A DNA stretch of 64,000 nucleotides, taken from positions 13,190,001 to 13,254,000 of the forward strand of contig NC_045131.1 of NCBI RefSeq assembly GCF_007655135.1. The letters run 5' to 3'. A program made the position numbers and the translations under genes. The notes under the pieces were generated by a model that saw only the letters and a list, made by a program, of their open reading frames with translations, did not search any database and was not told where the DNA came from. Source of the stretch: Punica granatum. Its lineage: Eukaryota > Streptophyta > Magnoliopsida > Myrtales > Lythraceae. Of the stretch, positions 22,436 to 33,647 are shown piece by piece; positions within the stretch are counted from its first letter, which is position 1; each line of letters opens with the position of its first letter.

Positions 22436-23316
22436 ATGATTGCTCAAAACCAAACCTCAGTAGATCGTTTTGGGTTTCATACATGTGGGCTAGCTAGAGC
22501 ACTGAGCTATGTAAAAAGAAATGATTTTCAATCGGAGGATGATTGTCCGTGGACATGAACCCTTGTACACCAAAAAGAGAGGTAGTTCCTAAACTTAATT
22601 TCATTATGTTGATATTGTATTCAATTTATTCATTTTGAGTTTTCTAGGATTTATATATATATATATATATTTATTTATTTATTTATTCGTGTAGAGGTGG
22701 AATGGTGTTTATATCCTTGGCTATAAGCGGGTTAGCAAATCAGAGAGTCATTGCGATAACGTCAATGATGCAAAAGAAAAAGAGAATTGCCACCAAGCTA
22801 ATAGAGAATTTAATGAAAAAAGCTTGCTAAAGGCACTATAAAATGATCCTTTGTTAGCTGCAATTGCATTTGACCAAAAAATTGCTTATTTGAAAAAGGT
22901 AGCATTCTAACACCTACTTGTATGTGTTTGATCAAATGAAATTTTTGGAAATATAGATTATGTTTTTTAATTTATCCTTAATTTTTGCAAACAAGACAAG
23001 ATATGAGTGATTTTTATCAAATTGCTTATTTGAAAAATGTAGCGTTCTAATACCTGCTTGTATGTGTTTGATCAAAAGAAATTTTTTGAAATATAGATGA
23101 TATTTTTTAATTTATCCTTAATTCTTTGCAAACAAGACAAGATATGAGATGGTTTCCATTTATGGTTATCATTACTATTGTGTCATTCTTATCGGAGTGA
23201 AATGGATGAATTAGGACGTAATTACTTCAAGTTTTTGAGCACTTGGGACCCCACATGGGGAGATGGTGGGTTCAGGAAAGTTTTACGCTACTCAAGCGTG
23301 GGAAATGCTCTATGCT
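22436..23316 (+). pseudogene. Papain-like array unit 4, with internal duplication
   Basis: Fused-type unit of 881 bp instead of about 742. The extra length is a duplicated block of about 135 bp: the exon 4 tail plus the last intron occur at 22,874-23,008 and again at 23,018-23,149. The start of exon 5 is truncated. Confidence 0.78.
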
Positions 23317-24034
23317 AGGATTGCTCAAAACCATATCTCAGTAGATCGTTTTGGGTTTCATACATGTAGGCTAGCTAGAGCACTGAGCTATGTAAAATGG
23401 AATGGTCTTCAATCAGAGGAAGATTGTCCGTGGACAGGACAACACAACCCTTGTACGCCAAAGAGAGAGGTAGTTCATAAACTTACTTTCATTATATTGA
23501 TATTGAATTCAATTTATTCATTTTAAGTTTTCTATGATTTATATTTTTATATTTATTCATGTAGAGGTGGAATGGTGTCTTCATCCTTGGTTATATGTGT
23601 GTTGACAAATCGGAGAATTATTGCGATAACATCAATGATGCGAAAGAAAAAGAGGATTACCTCCAAATCATTCGAGAATTTAATGATGAAAGCATGCTAA
23701 AGGCACTACAAGATGATCCTTTGAGAGCTGCAATTGCATTTGACCAAAGAATTGCTTGATTGAAAAAGGCAGCATTCTAACATCTGCATGTATGTCTTTG
23801 ATCAAATGAAATTTTTGGAAATATAGATGATTTTTTTAAATTTATCCTTAATTTTTGCAAACAAAATGAGATATGGGATGGTACATTAATAGATAAAGAT
23901 CCCATTTAAGGTTATCGTTACCATTGTGCCATTCTTACCGGGTATGACACGGATGAAGAATGACGTAATTACTTCAAGATTCAGAGCACTTGGGAAAGTT
24001 TTACTCTACTGAAGCATGAGAAATGCTCTGTGCT
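23317..24034 (+). pseudogene. Papain-like array unit 5
   Basis: Fused-type unit with exon 3 to about 23,469, exon 4 from about 23,564 and exon 5 from about 23,863. The founding ATG is AGG here. Exon 5 is shortened: the segment between R-A-L-G and G-K-V is deleted. Confidence 0.78.
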
Positions 24035-24774
24035 ATGATTGCTCAAAACCAAACCTTAGTAGATCGTTTTGAGTTTCATACATTTGGGCTAGCTAGAGCA
24101 CTGGGCTATGTAAAAAGAAATGGTTTTCAATCGGAGGATGATTGTCCGTGGACAGGAACCCTTGGACACCAAAGAGAGAAGAAGTTCCTAAACTTACTTT
24201 CATTATGTTGATATTATATTCAATTTATTCATTTTGAGTTTTCTAGGATTTATATATTTATATTTATTCGTGTAGAGGTGAAATGGTATCTATATCCTTG
24301 GCTATAAGCGGGCTGGCAAATCGGAGAGTCATTGCGATAACATCAATGATGCAAAAGAAAAAGAGAATTGCTTCCAAGCTAATCGAGAATTTAATGAAGA
24401 AAGCTTGCTAAAGGCACTATAAGATGATCCTTTGGTAGCTGCAATTGCATTTGACCAAAAAATTGCTTATTTGAAAAAGGTAGCATTCTTACATCTGCAT
24501 ACATGATTTTGATCAAATGAAATTTTTGGAAATATAGATGATGTTTATTAACTTATCCTTAATTTTTGTAAACAAGACAAGATATGAAATGGTAAATTAA
24601 TAAATGGAGATCCCATATATGGTTATCGTTACCATTTTGTCATTCTTATCGGTATGACATAGATGAAGAATAAAGTAATTACTTCTGAGTTTTTGAGCAC
24701 TTAGGCCCCCACATGGGGGGATCGTGGGTTCGAGAAAGTTTTACGCTACTGAAGTGTGGGAAATGCTCTATGCT
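24035..24774 (+). pseudogene. Papain-like array unit 6
   Basis: Fused-type unit. A few bases are missing in exon 3 after the W-T-G motif. Exon 4 has a stop in place of the Gln of A-L-Q-D (ctataagat). Confidence 0.78.
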
Positions 24775-25517
24775 ATGATTGCTCAAAACCAGATCTCACT
24801 AGATCGTTTTGGGTTTCATACATGTGGGCTAGCTAGAGCACTGAGCTATGTAAAATGGAATGGTCTTCAATCAGAGGAAGATTATCCGTGGACAGTACAA
24901 CGCAACCCTTGTACGCCAAAAAGAGAGGTAGTTTATAAACTTACTTTCACTATATTGTATTGAATTCAATTTATTCATTTTAAGTTTTCTATGATTTATA
25001 TTTTTATATTTATTCGTGTAGAGGTGGAATGGTGTCTTTATCCTTGGCTATATGTGTGTTGGCAAATCGGAGAATTATTACAATAACATCAATGATGCTA
25101 AAGAAAAAGAGGATTACCTCCAAATTATTCGAGAATTTAATGATGAAAGCTTGCTAAAGGCACTACAAGATGGTTCTTTGGGAGCTGCAATGGCATTTGA
25201 CCAAAGAATTACTTGTTTGAAAAATGTAGCATTCTAACATCTGCATGTATTTGTTTGATCAAATGAATTTTTTAGAAATATAGATGATGTTTTTTAATTT
25301 ATTCTTAATTTTTGCAAACAGGACGAGATATGAGATGGTACATTAATAGATGAACATCTTATTTGTGGTTACCTTTACCATTATGTCATTCTTACAAGGT
25401 ATAGCACGAATGAAGGACGTAATTGTTTAGAGTTTAAGAGCACTTGGGGTCCCACATGGGGGGTTGGTGGGTTTAGGAAAGTTTTACGCTACTGAAGCGT
25501 GGGAAATGCTCTGTGCT
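24775..25517 (+). pseudogene. Papain-like array unit 7
   Basis: Fused-type unit of 743 bp. Exon 3 and exon 4 (25,021-25,227) are free of stops; exon 5 is shifted by small deletions (tgaaggacgtaattg). Confidence 0.78.
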
Positions 25518-26262
25518 ATAATTGTTCAAAATTAGATCTCAGTAGATAGTTTTGGGTTTCATACTTGTGGGCTAGCTAGAGCACTGGGTTATGTAAAAAG
25601 GAATGGTCTTCAATCGGAGGAAGATTGTTCGTGGACAGGACAACGCAAACCTTGTACGCCAAAGAGAGAGGTAGTTTCTGAACTTACTTTCATTATATTG
25701 ATATTGAATTCAATTTATTCATTTTAAGTTTTTTATGATTTATATTTTTGTATTTATTCGTGGAGGTGGAATGGTGTCTTTATCCTTGGCTATAAGTGTG
25801 TTGGCAAATTGGAGAATTATTGTGATAACATCAACGATGCGAAAGAAAAAGAGAATTGCCTCCAAATTATTTGAGAATTTAATGATGAAAGCTTGCTAAA
25901 GGCACTACAAGATGGTCCTTTGGGAGCTGCAATGGCATTTAACCAAAAAATTGCTTGTTTCAAAAAGGTAGCATTCTAACATCTGCATGTATTCGTTTGA
26001 TGAAGTGAAATTTTTGGAAATATAGATAATGTTTTTAAATTTATTCTTAATTTTTGCAAACAAGACGAGATATGGGATGGTACATTAATAGATGAACATC
26101 CCATTTGTGGTTACCTTTACCATTGTGTCATTCTTACCGGTTATAGCACAAATGAAGAATGACGTAATTATTTCGAGTTTAAGAGTACTTGGGGCCCCAC
26201 ATGGGGGGATGGCGGGTTTCGGAAAGTTTTACGCTATTGAAGCGTGGGAAATGTTTTGTGCT
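25518..26262 (+). pseudogene. Papain-like array unit 8
   Basis: Fused-type unit of 745 bp; the founding ATG is ATA. Exon 4 has a stop (Q-I-I then TGA). Exon 5 keeps the frame around R-V-L-G-P-H-M-G-G in a shifted phase. Confidence 0.78.
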
Positions 26263-27007
26263 ATGATTGCTCAAAAGCAGACTCAGTAGATCGTTTTGGA
26301 TTTCATACTTGTAGCTAGCTAGAGCACTAAGCTATGTAAAAAGGAATGGTCTTTAATCGGAGGAAGATTGTCCGCGGACAGGACAACGCAACCCTTGTAC
26401 GCCAAAGAGAGAAGTAGTTCCTAAACTTACTTTCATTATATTGATGTTGAATTCAATTTATTCATTTTAAGTTTTCTATGATTTATATTTTTATATTTAT
26501 TCGTGTAGATGTTGAATGGTATCTATATCCTTGGCTATAAGCGAGTTGGCAAATCGGAGAGTCATTGCGATAACATCAATGATGCAAAAGAAAAAGATGA
26601 TTGCCTCCAAGCTATTGGAGAATTTAATGAAGAAAACTCGCTAAAAGCACTATAAGGTGGTCCTTTGGGAGCTGCAATTGCATTTGACCAAATAATTATT
26701 TATTTGAAAAATGTAGCATTCTAACATCTGCATGTATATGTTTGATCAAATGAAACTTTTTGAAATATAGGTGATTTTTTAAAACTTATCCTTAATTTTT
26801 ACAAACGTGACGAGATATGGGATGGTACATTAATAGATGAAGATCATATTTATGGTTATCGTTACCATTGTGTCCTTCTTATCGTGTCTGACATAGATGA
26901 AGAAGGACGTAATTATTTCAAGTTCCAGAGCACTTTGAGCCCCACATGGAGGGAAGGCGAGTTCGAGAAAATTTTACGCTACTCAAGCGTGGTAACTGCT
27001 CTGTGCT
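26263..27007 (+). pseudogene. Papain-like array unit 9
   Basis: Fused-type unit of 745 bp. Exon 3 loses single bases near V-D-R-F and has a TAA at the G-L-Q position; exon 4 has a stop before D-G-P. Exon 5 keeps S-T in place of the catalytic Asn motif. Confidence 0.78.
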
Positions 27008-27743
27008 ATAATTGCTCAAAACTAGATCTCAATCGATCGTTTTGGGTTTCATACATGCGGGCTAGCTATAGCACTGGTCTATGTAAAAAGGAATGGTCTT
27101 CAATCGGAGGATGATTGTCCCTAGACAGGACAACGCAACCCTTGTGCACCAAAGAGAGAGGTAGTTCCTGATCTTTCTTTCATTATATTGATATTGAATT
27201 CAATTTATTCATTTTAAGTTTCTATGATTTATATTTTTATATTCATTCATGTAGACGTGGAATGATGTCTATATTCTTTGGCTATAAGCGGGTTAGCAAA
27301 TCGGAGAGTCATTGCGATAAAATCAATGATGCAAAAGAAAAAGAGAATTGCCTCCAAGCTATTTGAGAATGTAATGAAGAGAACTTGCTAAAGGCACTAT
27401 AGATGGTCCTTTGGTAGCTACAATTGCATTTTTCCAAAAAATTACTTATTTGAAAAGGTAGCATTCTAACATATGCTTGTATGTGTTTAATCAAATGAAA
27501 TTTTTGGAAATATAGATGATGTTTTTTAATTTATCCTTAATTTTTGCAAACAAGACAAGATATGAGATGGTACAATGAAGATTCCATTTATGATTATCGT
27601 TACTATTGTGTCATTCTTACCAATATGGCATGGATGAATAAGGACGTAATTACTTCGAGTTTTTTAGCACTTGGGGCCCCACATGGGGGATGGTGGGTTC
27701 GAGAAAGTTTTACGCTACTCAAGCGTGGGAAATGCTCTGTGCT
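27008..27743 (+). pseudogene. Papain-like array unit 10
   Basis: Fused-type unit of 736 bp with stops in exon 3 (CPW replaced by CP-stop) and exon 4. A small deletion near 27,571 removes the first part of exon 5. Confidence 0.78.
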
Positions 27744-28713
27744 ATGATTGCTCAAAACTAGATCTCAATAGATCGTTTTGGCCAAGATTTGAAATGATCC
27801 TGGCGACTATCTACTTGAAGAAGTTGCCGTTAGCTACATCGCGAGTCTCTTCCCTTCAAAAGCACAGCACGAATACCGCCATTCTAAAAAAAAGTAGAAG
27901 AAGCGATGGCTATCTATGAGAGGGCCGTAAAGGACTACTCTCTTAAGCCAACTTTCAGGAGGCCAGTTCAGGCTCTCTTTAGAATGTCTACTAATATTAC
28001 TTTCGAATGCAATCCATTCGTAAGCTAGAGCACCGGGCTATGTAAAAAGGAATGGTCTTCAATCGGAGGATGATTGTCCGTGGATAGGACAACGCAACCC
28101 TTGTACGCTAAAGAGAGAGGTAGTTCATGAAATTACTTTTATTATATTGATATTGAATTCAGTTTATTCATTTTAAGTTTTATATGATTTATATTTTTAT
28201 ATTTTTTCGTGTAGATGTGAAATGGTGTCTATATCCTTGGCTATAAGCGGGTTGGCAAATTGGAGAGTCATTGTGATAACATCAATGATGCAAAAGAAAA
28301 AGAGGATTTTCTCCAAGCTATTTGAGAATTTAATGAAGAAACCTTGCTAAAAGCACTACAAGATGGTCCTTTGGTAGCTACAATTGCATTTGACCAAAGA
28401 ATTGCTTGTTTGAAAAAATGTAGCATTCTAATCTCTGCATGTATGTCTTTGATCAAATGAAATTTTTGGAAATATAGATGATGTTTTTTAATTTATCCTT
28501 AATTTTTGCAAACATGACGAGATATGGGATGGTACATTAATAGATGAAGATCCCATTTATGATGATTGTTACCATTGTATTATTCTTACAGGTATGGCAC
28601 GGATAAAGAATGACGTAATTACTTCGAATTTCAGAGCACTTGGGGCCCTACATGGGGGGATGGCGGGTTTGGGAAAGTTTTACGCTATTTAAACGTGGGA
28701 AATGCTCTGTGCT
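27744..28713 (+). pseudogene. Papain-like array unit 11, interrupted
   Basis: Fused-type unit of 970 bp; the excess is a foreign segment of about 242 bp (27,782-28,022) that replaces roughly 20 bp of exon 3 between V-L-R-S-F-W (shifted frame) and the A-R-A-P-G-Y motif. Exon 4 lies near 28,215-28,418 and exon 5 from about 28,517. Confidence 0.78.
27782..28022. other. Foreign insert inside array unit 11
   Basis: This block resembles nothing else in the array and is visibly richer in G and C than its surroundings. Read on the plus strand it gives coding-like pieces in two frames separated by an A-run frameshift (one near 27,802-27,896, the next from about 27,896 to 28,024). No target duplication or element ends are visible. 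Candidates are an organellar (mitochondrial) DNA fragment used in break repair, or a captured gene fragment. The protein was not recognised. Confidence 0.55.
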
Positions 28714-29560
28714 ATGATTGCTCAAAACTAGACCCAGTAGATCGTTTTGGGTTTCATACTTGTGGGCTAGCTAGAGCACTGGGCTATGTAAAAAGGAATG
28801 GCCTTCAATCGGAGGATGATTGTCCGTGGACAGGATAACGCAACCCTTGTACGCCAAAGGGAGGGGTAGTTCATGAACTTACTTTCATTATATTGATATT
28901 GAATTCGTTTATTCATTTTAAGTTTTCTATGATTTATATTTTTATATTTATTTGTGTAGATGTGGAATGGTGTCTATATCCTTGGCTATAAGCGGGTTAG
29001 CAAATTGGAGAGTTATTGCGATAACATCAATAATACAAAAGAAAAAGAGGATTGCCTCCAAGCTATTCGAGAATTTAATGAAGAAACCTTGCTAAAGGCA
29101 CTACAAGATGGTCCTTTAGTAGCAACAATTGCATTTGACCAAAAAATTGCTTGTTTGGAAAAAAAGGTAGCATTCTAATATCTGCATGTATGTCTTTGAT
29201 CAAATGAAATTTTTGGAAATATAGATGATGTTTTTTAATTTATCCTTAATTTTTACGAAGATGACAAGATATGGGATGGTACATTAATAGATGAAGATCT
29301 CATTTATGGTTATCGTTACCATTGTGTCATTCTTACCGTTATGGCATGAATGAAGAATGATGTAATTATTTCGAGTTTCAGAGCAGTTGGGGCCCCACAT
29401 GAGGGGATGGCGGGTTTGAGAAAGTTTTACGCTACTCAAGCGTGGGAAATGCTCCGGAGTTTCCCCATATAAAACGGGGATTTCAAGTTCCAGTGAGGGA
29501 TATCGATCGAGTTCGTGACGGGAACCGAGAATCCTAGGTTGATCAGCTCTCTAGTGCTCC
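28714..29560 (+). pseudogene. Papain-like array unit 12, with the genuine 3' end
   Basis: The last unit. Its exon 4 (28,963-29,166) is open and codes about 68 residues, longer than the 51 of the intact gene because of an extra N-I-N-x-x-K-E-K-E-D-C segment. Exon 5 continues past the usual junction into the true C-terminal tail (29,460-29,540), matching the end of the intact gene (G-F-P, V-R-D-I-D-R-V). This shows that the array grew inside one gene whose 3' end still terminates it. Triad Asn is Ser. Confidence 0.8.
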
Positions 29561-31100
29561 GCCAACCGTGCTGCCTGTTGGATCCAGTTCTCTGGGGTTT
29601 CCAATTGTCCCTTCTCCGCCAACTTTGATCGGATACTCACTCGGGCCCAGCTTCTGAATTTTAGGGATGTCCACTCATTATATCTTCGTTTAATATTAAT
29701 AATGATTGTAAGTAAGAATGTCTTATTAATTTTCTATATTGTGTCATTAATCATTTTAATGCAGGACTCGGTATGTTGAATCTGAAGGAGGTCCATTGCG
29801 GCCTTTTCTGCTCATATTTGCGCACTGCATCATATTAAAGGGAAATTGGTGTTAAGTGGTGCTAATATATTCGTTTGTCTCGTTTCATGGTGATGTTCGT
29901 TAATGATGTTATGTGTAGTTTCTGATTTGTATTAAACCGATACTGACTAATATCATGATCCATCATATCTTGTGTTCGAATATGAAGGACCTTTTTTATC
30001 GCTGGTTGCAGCACAATAGTGAGAACACCATTCAATGGCCTTCTTGTTTCAGTAATTAAATGCTTCTTCTGTGCCGTAGCTTGACCTTCTATATTTCATC
30101 ATTTTGTTGGCATGAATTTGGGGTTGTCCGCTTCTGTTGATTCCACTACTTTGCCTTATGGATATGAAAACACCTCACTGACAGCATATTCCGACCTGTA
30201 CTCCCGAAAATATGCATTTTTCATGCTATATAATAGTGGCTTTGTCTTCGTGATTGGATGCAAATTCGGGGAAACAAAACTGTGTTGTGTATAGATGTAG
30301 GTCCAAATATTTAATTTGGATTCTATGAACTTTAGAGTACAAAATACACTTGCTATTGACTTTCAAATATCTTGGTGCTTATCCAGTGTAACTATATATG
30401 GCCTACTCTCTTCTCCATTTTGTGCACAAATATTTGTTTTCTTCTATTTCAATTATCAAGTCTTCTGCTTGTGAATGTCGGTGATTTTCCTGCTGGACTG
30501 ACCAAAATCCGACCCGAAATTAGAATTAAAATATAGGAACGACTGATGAGGAGAAAAGACACAGAACTTTTGAATAGGACACTGAGAAAACATGATTTCT
30601 CAGTGAATGGTATACAACAATGAACATCTACGGTCTTCCGTCATAAAACTTGGAAATGAATCGCTCAATTCATTCATTGTAAAGGATTACAAGATATAGA
30701 CGTATAGTCTCAAACAGAGAAGGCAAGCTAAGACTACATGCCTAAGAATATAACTTTAGCTAGGAAAATAATAAATAGTATCCTAACAGCACGTGACTAA
30801 GCAAATATACCAAGATTTCCATGATATACAACAGCTAGACACGAGAATATCTCGCAATATTCTGGAAGACAAATCTTCTGTTTTCCGTTCTCTCTCTTTT
30901 TTATATACTAGCATAAATAAATCTGCATAGCAAATGAAACCACCATATAGTACATCTAAAGAAAGTTCATTAATTTTTCCCCAAAAGAAAAGGAAAGTTC
31001 ATTTATGATGAAGAAGTTTATCAATCAGTAAAATTTTGAGGTGTAATTTGTCTGGACATATTACGTACACATATTGTAATTTTCAAAAGATGCAAAATTC
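29561..31100. other. Downstream intergenic region
   Basis: No gene is supported. The open frame at 30,112-30,294 is short and lacks any domain. The region separates the papain-like array from the transposase remnant. Confidence 0.5.
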
Positions 31101-31135
31101 CAACAGGTATGCCAACGAGCCCGGCATACCTGTTG
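31101..31135. repeat. Perfect 13-bp stem with 9-bp loop
   Basis: caacaggtatgcc (31101-31113) is the exact reverse complement of ggcatacctgttg (31123-31135), around the loop aacgagccc. It sits at the 5' edge of the transposase remnant. It could be a chance coding palindrome or a hairpin in the transcript. Confidence 0.75.
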
Positions 31136-32451
31136 ATAAGGAGAGTCATTTGTTAGCAGTGTTTCTTGGGACGATAGCCCGCAAGTGAAGTTTGTGTCCT
31201 TTAGATATCATAAATTGGAAACTAGTTCCACAATTATTGAAAGACGATAGTTTGCCGATGGTACATGTAATGTTAGATATGATTTCCCTGGTAGTGGACA
31301 CCACAGTGCCATTGTTTCCTATACATATACGAATTAATTACTATTCTCTTTTGCTGGAGAAGTTTGTTTTCCAAGGTGTTAAGGAAGATAAAATAGACCT
31401 TGAAGCATGTCGCAAGACATCGGAAAGACTGGAGGAACCGGGTGAAGACACTAATATTCAATCCTTCGCAAGAAGCAGAGTATTCAGTCGAAGATATACA
31501 ACAACAGGTTCCTGAAGGCATTATCAAAGAACAGTGGAAGAAATTGGTGGAGTATTAGTCCAACCCAACAACGCGGTAAGTACAATTAAATAAAGTTGTA
31601 CTGGGATGACTGAGCTTTTGAATGCATGCTCTGTGTGTTTATATATATATATATGGTTGATTTGGTGAACAGAAGAAATCAAAAATTGGGAAGCAATCAA
31701 GGAGAAAGGTGTGGTCTCTACTCAATTCTTTGATCATTCAATGATGAGTTAATTCCATACTTTACAATTCTGTTATGTGATTACTTTCAATCTTTATAGA
31801 AAAAAGGGAAGCTCGAGATCCTTCAAGGCTCGAGAGGTTCGAATACCAGCATCAGCATGGCGATGGCTCATTAATCAATGAGGAGGCTGCACAACTCCTT
31901 GTAAGTAGTATAAAGCAGTAATCGTCTAATTGATTTCATTATTGTATATATAGCTTGGTTATTTATATTAATAATTTCAGGATCGAGCAAAAAAGAAGGT
32001 TGAAGATCGTGTCTCCGCATCAAAAACTGACGGTCTGATAGTTGATCAAGTTACTGTGAAAAATGAGGTGTTCACCGAAGGCTTTGGGCCGGAAAAGCAT
32101 GGAAGGATAAGGGGATACAGATATGGGATGACAATATCGAAATTTCATGGTGCTTCTTCAAGTCTATCAATCCAATAAGGCCTAGAACCTGAAAGACTGC
32201 TCAAACAGGTTTGGCAACAGCATGCACAGCCAATTGAACAACTTTGAGCCGAACAAGCATGTCGGGAACAAGAAATTCTAGCTGAACAATCATGTAGAGA
32301 AGAAGAAATTCGAGTTGAACAAGCACGCCGGGATGAACAATTTCGAGCTGAAAATCGTATTGCACAAGAAAAAATCCGTCAAGAGGCGGTGGCTCGAGAA
32401 GAGGCTCTAGAAACTAACTTTGCTCAAGATTTTTGTACGTGGCCATGCTAA
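31108..32451 (+). pseudogene. En/Spm-type (Ptta, Transposase_24) remnant
   Basis: Translated blocks follow the order of plant Ptta/En-Spm transposase proteins (PF03004): G-I-P-V-D-K with F-L-G-T-I-A-R near 31,125; C-P-L-D-I-I-N-W-K-L-V-P near 31,192; R-D-P-S-R-L-E-R then D-G-S-L-I-N-E-E-A-A-Q-L-L at 31,810-31,900; F-G-P-E-K-H-G-R-I-R-G-Y near 32,085; and a Glu/Gln/Arg-rich coiled coil to a stop at 32,449. Introns with GT/AG edges separate the blocks (for example ttcag before 31,981). In-frame stops (near 32,178 and 32,246) show decay. This C-terminal protein belongs to CACTA elements; the catalytic TNP2-like partner and the CACTA ends were not seen. Confidence 0.7.
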
Positions 32452-32837
32452 ATTGGGAATATAAGGAGGTTGGGACATTGCGTAAGTTAACTGTTGTCGT
32501 ATTTGCTAAACAAGCGACTGCGAAGTAATTGTACTGTTATATTGTTGAATTGGTGACAATGGCCTTTTGTTAGGCCATGTGATTGTGTGATAATTTTGTT
32601 CCCAATTATTTTCGTTATGGTGGGCTTGCAGTTCTTTGTTGTAATTCTCGACATTACGTTAATCCGCAACAGTTATAAACATGTTGATAGGCCCCCATTA
32701 ATCCTCGCTATAATGATCTTTCAACAAGCCGACAACAAGTTGACAGTAACCGATAAAATATGTTCAATTAAAATAGGCAACGAGTTAGGAGCTTGTTGAC
32801 AGAGAGGATCCAAAAACAAATCAGGCTCGACGCTAAT

Positions 32838-33075
32838 TTAGGCTAAGCCTACGTAGCTGGGCCGCGCCTCCTTTGGGTCGGCCCAAGGAACGCTGAAACA
32901 ACAGCAATATGGGTCAGCCCATTCCTATTAGCGCCGACATACGTCACGCGTCGCCAAAGCCTCGTAATTGGACCGACTCCTCCTTTGGATGGACCAAGGG
33001 CAGCCAGGGACTACAGCAATAAGGGTCAGCCCAACCCAAATATATGCCGACCCATGTTAGGCGTCGCCTAAGCTC
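32838..33075. repeat. GC-rich 112-bp imperfect tandem duplication
   Basis: Matching blocks recur exactly 112 bp apart: ctttgg at 32,871/32,983, acagcaat..gggtcagccca at 32,901/33,013, and gcgtcgcc near 32,949/33,061. The tract is far richer in G and C than its surroundings and has no open coding frame. It is probably part of a dispersed element. Confidence 0.7.
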
Positions 33076-33369
33076 TAGCTGGCCCACCGCTCACGAGTAA
33101 GCGTCGGCAGACCTAGAGTGACGGAACATGGGGCGACCCATAATGCCATGCTGGAGCAAGTCCAGAGGTGGTGTCGGTGCCGTTGGACTTGCTCTATTGT
33201 CTGCTCTTTTTGGGTAGAGATTATTCGGTAAACCTATCTCGCCATGTAACATGAGGAAGAACTAATTAAATTGTAATAAATTAAATAATAAGTGCTAATC
33301 ACTCGATTAATTGTGGTAAGTCAATCTTATTGGTTATTTCTCACCACATCATTATTATGTATGATTATT

Positions 33370-33590
33370 TATGCTGCGTTTGGTTTCAAAGTGGGATTTT
33401 AAAATCAGATTTTGATTTTAAAAAAAAATTATATAAATGGGGTCCACCTTTTCACTTTGTATGAGTTATTTTGTTTTATTGTGGAAAAAGAGTGGTATAA
33501 ATGAGGCCCATCCTTTGATTTTGGATAAATTATTTTATTTTGTTGTGAATACGATTAAGTTAAAGTAGACTATCAAACCAAAGAAGCCAT
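33370..33590. mobile_element. MITE-like element
   Basis: Left end gcgtttggtttcaaag and right end ctatcaaaccaaagaa form a short inverted repeat. The interior holds two related blocks (ataaatggggtccacc and ataaatgaggcccatc). It resembles the family B elements in layout. Confidence 0.5.
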
Positions 33591-33647
33591 TAATAATTTC
33601 TCCTTTTTGGGTGTCCATAGAAAGATGCAGAAAAGGGTGCTCTGAGC

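Noticed and set aside
18510..29560. CRISPR-like or satellite array
   Set aside because: The roughly 742-bp period contains exon and intron structure of a papain-like gene, so it is a gene-derived tandem array in a plant genome.
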